NCBI GenBank assembly: GCA_030280995.1
Contig: JASXTE010000005.1
Location: forward strand, 27,499,501-27,563,500
Length of the DNA stretch: 64,000 bases
Direction of reading: 5' to 3'
Source of the DNA: Hemileia vastatrix
Taxonomy: Eukaryota > Basidiomycota > Pucciniomycetes > Pucciniales > Zaghouaniaceae
Under the pieces are notes generated by a model, which did not search any database, had not been told where the DNA came from, and saw nothing but the letters and a program-made list of their open reading frames with translations. Every line of letters starts with the position of its first letter. Within the stretch, counting starts at the first letter, position 1. The position numbers and the translations under genes were made by a program. Below, in pieces: positions 56,309 through 64,000 of the stretch.

Positions 56309-56659
56309 TTATGAACCACCTCTTGCGCCACCAGCACCACCCCTTGAACCGCCTCCTGCACTACTCTTTAGGGCACTACCCCCAGCACCACCTGTGTCCG
56401 CACCACTGGCGTCTGGGGGTCCACCACCTCCAAGTCCACCCATACCACCTCCACATCGACGCTTGATACTAGTCCCACAAAAAAAAGCGTCAGAAAAGTT
56501 TACTAAATTCTTTTAACTATGAAGATGAACCCACGGGTGCCCGCCGACTGATTTGACATCTGGGTCCCCTGTCATGTTTTGTGTTGGGGATAGCCTCACT
56601 TGTGGAACCAAAATCAAGCATATGGAGAAAATCGCAAGATACAAAGTTGATGAATGCAT
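56309..56659 (-). CDS. small secreted Gly-rich protein (94 aa)
   Basis: Gene model on the minus strand: exon 1 56659-56535, a 66-nt intron (GTGGGT...ACTAG), exon 2 56468-56309, joined in phase 2. Residues 1-24 form a signal peptide (MHSSTLYLAIFSICLILVPQ then VRL). Residues 25-42 are a short pro-segment. A dibasic site IKRR (43-46) follows the splice, and the rest is a Gly/Ser/Ala-rich tail with one Cys (residue 47). The gene at 60416 has the same first residues, the same intron phase and place, and a dibasic site at the same point, so the two are paralogues. The upstream 11 nt (AAATTTTCA before ATG) are also shared. The mature peptide would be extracellular or wall-bound. Function unknown; effector or wall-component roles are guesses. 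The intron donor GTGGGT is unusual. Confidence 0.6.
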
Positions 56660-58089
56660 TGAAAATTTGTGTAAATGTTTATAAGCAGAGAATACTGTAT
56701 AATGATAATTCAAGTTTGAAATTGACTTCAAGTCAAATAGTTCTGAATGCAGAAAAGAGAAAAGTTGGATAGTTGATTAAGTTTAAATTTGTTGTGTACA
56801 GTATCAAATAGATGAAAAATAAATGTACCGAAATCTGGATACCATCTCGACTTTTTATAGGCGTCCAAAGTACTGTAAAATAAAATAAGCAGAAAGACCA
56901 CTTGAGCTCGTTAGTTCTCAGAAAAATAAAACCCTTGTAAAGCTTCTAGAATGTTTGATTTAATTTGCAAAAAAAAAAGAGTAAAGGTACCGGCATTCTT
57001 ACCATTAATTTGCTCAGGGTAAACGATTAAACCCTTCGCCTGATTTATGCGAATGATATGACATTATAGGTTTGATTCACTTTGTTCAAAGGATCGAAGC
57101 AGTTTGAAGGGTAAAATAGCCAGGAAAAATGAAAGTTGCCAAAACTAATAGCTTGTATGGATCCAACTTTGCCAACCAGATTAATATTTATCCGTTTTTC
57201 TGTCGTTTTTGGCTCTGCAACCCTTTTACTATACGGAAAATGATGGCCGAAAACTCCGGACCCACATCGCCATTCACCCCTCCTGGCGCAGACTGTTTAC
57301 AAGTTCTGAAAAAAAAAAAAAATTAAGCAATAGCGTGTCATCTCCATCAATCTACACACTGTTGCAGTTCTTGCTCCAGTGCTGCATTAGTTTTTCCCCT
57401 TCGGAGGGTCAATTCCTTTTTTCAGTTTTTGAAGCATGAGTATTTTTCAAGGTCTTTGCCTTTTACATAAGGGTTTTTGCTTTACTATTTCACTTTCCCT
57501 GTCTTCCTTTAGGGGAGCGGACCAATTCTCTCGTTTTCAATTTAGACATACTTTCTTACCTATGAGAACTTCTCTTCAACCCGTGTGTTTACCTCTCTAG
57601 CCCCTATGAAGATTTCCCTTTTGTGGTGTCCTTGTAGCAGGGGCATCCGAAAAAATGATGTTATAAAGAAAAATGTCACCAGAAACTTCTCGGTCATCAC
57701 ATTTTCAGTATCTTCATCTTCTTTTCTCCAGTGCTCTATTCTCTCAGATCTCACTCCTTGACCTAGTCTTAACTCAGGACGCCCGCTTTTAAAATCTCAC
57801 TTCAAGAATCCAATCAGCATACTCTGGAAAACGTTTTATGAAAAATTTGACATGATGAGTAGTTTTTTCTTTCCTCTCCATGTTGGCGCAAAGGTATTCC
57901 TTCTATCCACTTTTTGGGTTACACATTTGCGAAGGTATTTATTTGGTTACAAGGTATCGGACCCTTTGATATGTCCCCTACAAGACTACCTCCTGATCCC
58001 TGTTAGATTTTAAGTTTGATAATTTGATATTGATAAATTTTATAAATGAAATTGATGCCAAAGGATGTTCAAGCAAGAATGATGAAAGA
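56660..58089. other. no gene supported
   Basis: Short frames only (for example 57129-57326 with the readable PFTIRKMMAENSGPTSPF), without splice-supported extension or a recognisable motif. The CpG-containing, non-repetitive text suggests single-copy DNA. Confidence 0.35.
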
Positions 58090-58345
58090 CAAGATACGGG
58101 GAACAATCAACCTGATTATAATAAGGATGCGGGGAACACTCTATCCGACTTTTATGATGATGAGAGCAAAGGGCACACAGTCTACCTGGCTCAAAAATGA
58201 CGCGAGGAACAATCAACTCGACTTAATGAGGCGCAGGGCACACAGTATACCTGGCCAATGATGGACGCGAGGAACAGTTGACTCGACTTTTACAATGCGG
58301 GGAGCAATCAACCCAACTTTGGAATAATGCGACGCGGGGTGGAAG
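58090..58345 (+). repeat. minisatellite-like repeat, ~60-bp units
   Basis: Four to five imperfect units carry GGGGAACAATCAACC(T/C)GA or GAGGAACAATCAACTCGAC and, alternately, GGGCACACAGT(C/A)TACCTGGC. The 71-codon frame crossing it has no independent support. Confidence 0.65.
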
Positions 58346-59911
58346 CGAAGGATCTCTGATGATAATTTGGAGCAAACAGAGATCAATATATTTCATGTTA
58401 GTAAATAATAAAGAGTGTAACATGAAATAATAGTAATGTAGCCATATGTATAAATGTAGCTGAGTGAGTGACACATAATGACATTTTTAGATTTTGTTTT
58501 AACAATATAATAATAATAATAATATAATAGACAAGTTGTCCGAAGGAGATAACTGAGAAAACAGCTTAAAAGCCGACAATCCCCCATTATGTTTTTTATT
58601 CAGTCCACCGTGAAGCGCCTTAATTTCTATAAGTAAAGCACTTCATCAAAAGAAGAATAAGGTGATGCGAAATTAATTTTAGATTTGCCAAAAAGTATTT
58701 TTCTTATGTTTTGAAAGACTGGTAGAAAATAATGATAATTTGAACTTATTAACATTACTGTAGCTAAAAATGTTCAAAATGTTTTCTCCGATGTTTAGTC
58801 AGTCGACCTAGAAAAGGATCTAGCAAAATGTCATAACTGGGTTTGCTTTCTTCAAAAAAAAACTCCCGCTAATTATATTCCCAACCAGCAGGAAGACTGT
58901 AACTAATTTTATGAAAAAAAAGGGGGGGGTATAGTATAACAGCAAGAAAAATATTTCTTGGCCCTTTTCTCATTCTTTTTCAACTTTTTTTTACTGGCGT
59001 GGCATTTTTCTTGTTGGGTGTATCACCAAAAAAAACCTAAAACTCCCTAATTAAGGCTGGAATATTTCTGACCCTGGGCAAAAAAGTAGTTAAAAATTTT
59101 GGTAAAAAGGCCAAGCGTTTGTGGTTTTTTTGCAAAAACTTACCATTTGAAATCGCCTTTTTTATATCAAACCAACCATTAGTACATTTCATTTATAAAA
59201 TTTCATGCTCCTCAAAGCCCTGTTTTAATGATTGGGGAATTTCTATTTTATCTTGAGACGGATTTGTTTTTTTTTTGATACCCACTTATATTTATGTAAA
59301 TAACTCTCCTTCCATTTTTTGAAGCCAATGATCCACAGCACAATATTATTTTAATGTAACATAACTCTCCTATCTTCAGTACAAAATAAGCAGAAAAATT
59401 CAAAAAATAAACCATTTTGACATGCTCAAAAACTGGGCCTTTGCAGTCAGCACTTGAATCGCATTGGGAATGTCTGCTCACTTCACAAAAACGGTCTCCA
59501 AAAACTGAGTAAGCTACAAATCCAGGTTGAAAAGAGTTTATTTTTGATCTCTTCCAAAATATCATATCGACCATTTCTGCAAGAATTCAGTCATTCGTTG
59601 TTGCTAAAGGTAGAAAACCCTATAGATCTCAGGTCAATAGTTCGGGACTTGGAAAGCAATTGCAATTGGAGAAGAAATTAATGTTAAATAAAACCAGCTG
59701 AAGCATCTTATTTATCTCGTTACAAGCTTATTCTCCACAGTCATCTTAAGTATAAAGCATTTTGGATTGATAAATGAATGAACAATGTTTCTTGAGCAGT
59801 ATTGTGAAGCCACCATTGGTAACAGCTTTTGTCGGTTCATTGTCCATAGCTTACAAAGAAATTTCTTCTTTTCCTTTCTTCAGAATGCAAATAAAATATT
59901 GGATGTGAGCT

Positions 59912-59944
<33 letters not shown>

Positions 59945-60415
59945 CGCTGCACTGAAAGATAACAGCTTGGGAGTCTGTATCAAGTTAGACTATTATTTAA
60001 AGAAATATTTATGTCATACGTCTTACCAAGCAGAAATGAAGGGTCTAACCATTTAACACGATTGTATCAGTCGGAGGTATGACGGTAGATCGACATTTTC
60101 TGATGAATAGTAACAGTTATTTCTGGAAGTCTCCAAGGGTCGTATTCTCCTCAAGACAAACGGGTTCAAATCATTTTTTCAGGGCCTATCTTTTCCAAGG
60201 GCTTAAATTATCATAAATTATTGAGCAGTCCTCCACACAGTAACGGTGAACTCGTTCTTACTTTATCTAACCAGCTACAACAATTTGAAATCAACAAAGT
60301 TTCTTTCTTCTCTTCCTTTCGGTATTTAAATCTCTTTGACTTCAAGTCAATCACGCACTTACACTTAGATTATACTTTTTTCATCTTTGGTTCTATAGAT
60401 TAAGTCAAATTTTCA
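58346..60415. other. no gene supported; AT microsatellite
   Basis: It contains (TAA)n-like DNA at 58505-58525 and a (TA)14 run at 59915-59942. Frames of 60-108 codons on either strand lack motifs or splice support. The 3' end serves as the upstream region of the secreted-protein gene. Confidence 0.4.
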
Positions 60416-61176
60416 ATGCATTCGTCAATTATACGCCTCATCCTTTTGTCCATTTTTTTGAGTTTAGTTCCTCAAGTGCGGTTACGCTCAATAATAATAA
60501 CAGATGACCAAATTGATAAGTCTGTTCAAGCGCGCTCGTTAGTTCACTCCTAATTTTATAGAAATCCAGTGAATCGTTCTGATATTTTTATTTTCGTAGA
60601 GGTAAAATTGAGCGGCGATACAACCAAAATATACGGGACAATATGTTTTCATCAGACGGTGGTATAGGAGGTGATAGCAATGGAAAACCAACTGTCCCGG
60701 AAGACATTAATAGTTCAAGCGGGACAAATGCCAGTGTGACTCCAGGCGGTAAAGAAGTAAATGTTCCTCCAAAACGTGGTAGTGGCATTAATGGGGCTAA
60801 ACTGGGTCGTCGGGAAGACGATTCCAACACAGGATCTACGCCTGGGAAGGTCTCAGTATCTCCAAACGGCGTATTTGTAACTGGTTCAAAGGGGACAAAA
60901 GTCTCAGTTTCTCCAAACGGCATTAAAGTTATTCCAAGACCTGGTGGTGCTGGTGGTGGCGCTGGTGGTGGTGCTGGTGGTGGTGGCGAGACACGTGCGC
61001 GACGTGATGACTCTCTAGAAGATGATCGCGACGATCACAAAGATGGTCACCATCATGGTCACCGCCATCGTCACAACCATGGTCACGGAAATGTTCATGA
61101 GAGCGATGACGGCGATGAAAAAAAGGATCAGGGTGATGGGGAAGAGAAAGGAAAAGGGAAAGGCGAAAGTCCGTGA
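60416..61176 (+). CDS. secreted Gly/His-rich protein (232 aa)
   Basis: Gene model: exon 1 60416-60537, a 62-nt intron 60538-60599 (GTTAGT...TCGTAG), exon 2 60600-61176, phase 2, 232 residues without a stop. Residues 1-22 are a signal peptide (MHSSIIRLILLSIFLSLVPQ), with VRL as in the paralogue. A dibasic IERR at 44-47 follows the splice. The rest is low-complexity and hydrophilic. Two copies of KVSVSPNG lie at 124-131 and 141-148, with more dibasic sites (GRR 110-112, RARR 173-176). A Gly/Ala run spans 154-170, a His-rich segment 187-207 (12 His, GHHHGHRHRHNHGHG) and an acidic/Lys tail to the end. It would be secreted and perhaps Kex2-processed; the His cluster could bind Zn, Cu or Ni. No known family recognised. 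A TATA-like TTATAC lies ~46 nt before the ATG. Confidence 0.65.
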
Positions 61177-61685
61177 ACTTCGTTACACAAAGGGCAACAG
61201 AATAGCAGATACCACAATATAAAAAGCATAAAGCAAATGCGCTCTCGTTTAGTATTCTTCAAATTTGTAACAAAATTAATAATTTTCGCTTTGGCTCTAT
61301 ACAATTTTCAGCGCATTTACGACTTGACTTTCTTTTGTTTTCTTTCTCTCTTTTGTTTTCTGCTTTAAGATCGGAAATTTTCATTTGAAGGTTTTCATTC
61401 TGCAAGTTGTTGTCGTTACACCTTTTTGGAGCGGAGACTGTTTTCGGTGTTGAACATGAAAAAGGACGAAAAAAAAGTGGGATTTAATATTCATCAGATT
61501 TTTGAAAGACAGCTACCGCAGTGCGGTGAAATTGTAAATACATAAATTACCTTCGATTTTCCCCTACAACAAATTTTTTAGTTTAAGATGTTGCTTTGGC
61601 TAATTGTGATGCAGGAGAAATAATATTTATTTAATCACTAAGAGCATCCTGTAAGAACGCTTAGTTATTTCTATGCTATTATCAT
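61177..61685. other. 3' flank, no gene seen
   Basis: Downstream of the secreted-protein gene, with an AATATAAAAAGC motif near 61217 as a possible 3'-processing region. No coding frame. Confidence 0.4.
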
Positions 61686-61701
61686 ATTCTATTTTTCTTC
61701 T

Positions 61702-62139
61702 CACAAGCACGTTCTGGTCACTGCCCTCTCAACCACTACCTTTACAGATTCAAAGTGTCACCCTCCCCTTACTGTGACAAGTGCGCCAACCACTGCAAAA
61801 ATACTCCAGAACATCTCTTACTCTTTTGCCCTGCTCACTCTGACCTACGGTCGTCCCTCATTCTAACCTCGAAATCTCACAAAGTCCCTTTTAATACCTC
61901 TGCCCTCCTCTCTCCTTCTAAAGTCATCTCAGATGTAGCCTCCTTTCTCGTTTCCTCAGGGAGATTTTTGAACAACCTCCCCCTATCGGGCTAAGCACAA
62001 ATTGTATTTACCCGCCACATTAGTTTACTTTTATTGCACGGTTTAGCGATGTTCTCCCTTCCCTATCTTCATGTATCTACTTCTATAGCCTACAAATCCT
62101 TCATGCCCCTTGTTGGGTGAGATTGTAAGAAAAAAAAAA
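61702..62139 (+). mobile_element. 5'-truncated LINE tail, copy c, with target duplication
   Basis: It encodes the ORF2 C-terminus in one clean frame: SGHCPLNHYLYRFK, PYCDKCANHCKNTPEHLLLF (C-x2-C...H) and CPAHSDLRSS, ending ASFLVSSGRFLNNLPLSG and a stop at 61994. The 3' UTR ends GGGTGAGATTGTAAG and an A-run. The 16-nt sequence ATTCTATTTTT(C/A)TTCT flanks it at 61686-61701 and 62140-62155, the duplication expected of target-primed reverse transcription. Confidence 0.9.
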
Positions 62140-62289
62140 ATTCTATTTTTATTCTTTTGTTTTAGTAGATGTTCACTTTACATGTGTAGATGTTTACGTC
62201 TTTTTATGGCGTTCTTCTTTTTGCTATTCAATCATCTATATCCATACTGAGCGAGACACTGATTTAAATACTGGGTTATGTTTCTATTT

Positions 62290-62635
62290 TTCCCATCTTT
62301 CTTTCTTGCTCAAAAAATATTATCCTTTTTGTTTTACTTGGTCAGATATAGATATAGTTATTTCTAATGATCTTTACAATTATTAATACTCTATTTGTTG
62401 TAATTAGGTAACAGCAGAAAAGACCACTTTAAGGGGCAGTTCGTATACTAATGACTGTCTTATTTTTACTCATAAAAGGTTGGACTTTGTATTTAGCTTT
62501 ACATAGGTCTTTTCTTTCTAGCTCAATAAATATTATCCTTTTTGTTTTACTAGGTAACAGCGGCAAAGACCACTTTAAGGGGCAGTTCGTATACTAATGA
62601 CTGTCGTATTTTTACTCATAAAAGGACCAGGGTTG
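62290..62635 (+). repeat. direct duplication in single-copy DNA
   Basis: AATATTATCCTTTTTGTTTT occurs at ~62317 and ~62528, and GACCACTTTAAGGGGCAGTT with its flanks (75 bp, nearly identical) at ~62420 and ~62567. The second copy lacks ~65 bp between the two blocks. No gene. Confidence 0.7.
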
Positions 62636-62834
62636 CTATACATCCACTATCAGCCGGACGTCTAGAAGAATGAAGAAAAGAAGAGGGATAATGGAAAGGA
62701 GGAAGGGAAATTATGAGATAGTAAAATTATATGTAATAAAATATTTTTAGTTTAGGGAAGTAAGACGACGAGATGTTTGAGATTTGACAAAGTTGTAAGA
62801 GTTTACTTAAATTGTAAAATATTATAATTGATAG
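62636..62834. other. junction DNA
   Basis: No gene. It marks where the pol fragment to the right is truncated. Confidence 0.4.
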
Positions 62835-64000
62835 TTAATGTTCAAAGTGCGACAGTTCAATGATAGCATTGGCACCATATTTCAATTCACTATTTCTCAA
62901 GGTTCTTGAAATATAACAAATTAAAACTTCTGAGGATTTATCATTAATAATTTGTTTCTGGTGTAAGGCAGCACCCAGACCAACAAAACTAGCATCTGTA
63001 TACAGGACAAATGGTTTGTTAAAGTCTGGAAGAGCTAAGATAGGGGCTGTCATTAAGCAAATTTTTAATGTTACAAAATATTTTTGACAGTCACTATTCC
63101 AGATGAATGCAACATCTTTCCTAGTGACTTTGGTAAGAGGTAAGGCTATAACCTGATAATTTTAAATATATTGCCTGTAATAGCCACACATACCCAAAAA
63201 ACTTTGGATCTCTCTTACAGAAGTTGGTGCATTCACATTTTGAATTGCAGCAACTTTGTTTTGGTCTACACAAATTTGTAGGCCTGACACAACATGGCCA
63301 AGGACTTTCAAAGATTGAAAATCAAATTTACACTTTTTCAAGGACAAGGTCATATTGATTTCATTAATTTTTTGAAAAACTCTATTCAAGTGAACCATAT
63401 GTTCATCAAAGGTTTTAGAAAAAATTATGATATCATCAATATACACCATGAGCCATCCTTCAATGATTTCCTGATGGAAAGTGTTATCCATGACTTTTTG
63501 GAAAACTGAAGGGGCATTTTTGGGGCCAAATGGCATTTTAATATATTTATATATTCCCATATGAGTAGCAATAAGCAAAAAATTTTGAGAATTTTTCTAA
63601 ACTGGAACTTGATGATACCCTTTGTTACCATCCAGACAACTAATAAATTTAGCACCTTGCAAGGTAGCATGAATTGAATTAATTCTGGGTAACGGATAAA
63701 TATCATCAACAGTATAAGTGTTTAATGCCCTGTAATCTCCACATAATCTAGCTTTATCTTTTTCATAAGAAATCAAGACTGGGGAGATGACACAATATTG
63801 GGGGGTGACATCCACTTTTTCAATGATGTTCATTTTTAATAATGTGGCAATATTATCTTCAATATCCTTTCTTTTTGTTGGAGAATCAGGATATGGTTTT
63901 TTCCTAAAAGTAGGAGGAATATCATTCAAGTTACAGGATAAGGTAATTTTCATTTCTTCCTGAACACTTCCTAAGACATGAGAACCATGAGCAAAATCCA
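62835..64000 (-). pseudogene. S-family gypsy pol fragment (RT, start of RNase H)
   Basis: One minus-strand frame runs from beyond the window edge to 62835 with only two in-frame stops (about 63594 and 63159). It shows CVISPVLISYEKDKARLCGD, ALNTYTVDDIYPLPRINSIH, FISCLDGNKGYHQV, KMPFGPKNAPSVFQ, the catalytic MVYIDDIIIFSK, LSLKKCKFDFQSLKVLGHVV, and REIQSFLGMCGYYRQYI. RNase H begins (LYTDASFVGLGAAL) and the frame ends at 62835, where the usual ECLALVWA block is missing. Same family as 28440-38557 but far better preserved. The rest of the element lies outside or is deleted. Confidence 0.85.

Noticed and set aside
58046..58261. 71-codon frame over the minisatellite
   Set aside because: Explained by the repeat; no signal, intron or domain.
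60588..60923. 111-codon minus-strand frame
   Set aside because: Shadow of the secreted-protein gene; Pro/Thr-rich reading of the opposite strand with no splice or motif support.

Overview
The window looks like repeat-dominated, AT-rich nuclear DNA of a basidiomycete, most likely a rust fungus (Pucciniales) with an expanded genome. That placement is inferred from element families: a Ty3/gypsy element with the rust-type RT/RNase H layout, a Tet/JBP-like 2OG-Fe(II) oxygenase remnant, a Tad-like LINE with its own RNase H, Tc1/IS630-type transposase fragments, and short spliceosomal introns with GTAAGT-type donors. No rRNA, tRNA or CRISPR locus was recognised by eye.

Layout. 1-9.5 kb: decayed repeats, a fold-back array of 34-bp palindromes (about 2.05-3.76 kb), LTR-like repeats of a family here called R, a CACTA-ended MITE and a broken Tet-like oxygenase gene. 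9.5-20.1 kb: one Ty3/gypsy element on the minus strand with 1.23-kb LTRs, inserted into a ~184-bp tandem repeat with a visible target duplication. It lacks the integrase core. Between pol and the 3' LTR it carries two genes on the opposite strand, each with spliceosomal introns and a six-cysteine pattern like a Zn2Cys6 cluster. 20.1-23.0 kb: tandem repeats, then a 2.1-kb CACTA-ended element carrying a second 34-bp-palindrome array. 23.1-26.6 kb: two decayed relatives of a SANT/trihelix-like gene. 28.4-38.6 kb: an old, heavily mutated gypsy element (family S). 39-48.5 kb: decayed genes, a 5'-truncated LINE, nested MITEs, and a Tc1-type transposase split by a 2.6-kb insertion containing solo-LTR-like sequence. 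48.5-55.6 kb: a nearly full-length LINE (minus strand), a TA-flanked MITE and a second LINE tail interrupted by a CACTA MITE. 55.6-62.8 kb: a CpG-richer, mostly single-copy island with two intact, related two-exon genes for small secreted proteins. 62.8-64 kb: a fairly intact pol fragment of family S running off the edge.

The strongest candidates for something undescribed are (1) the intron-containing antisense Zn2Cys6-like gene pair inside the gypsy element; (2) the paired secreted Gly/His-rich genes, which share a signal peptide, intron position and a dibasic Kex2-like site; and (3) two unrelated-sequence arrays built on 34-bp perfect palindromes with the same alternating mirrored-spacer design. 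All calls are by eye. Old regions are so mutated that many boundaries are approximate.
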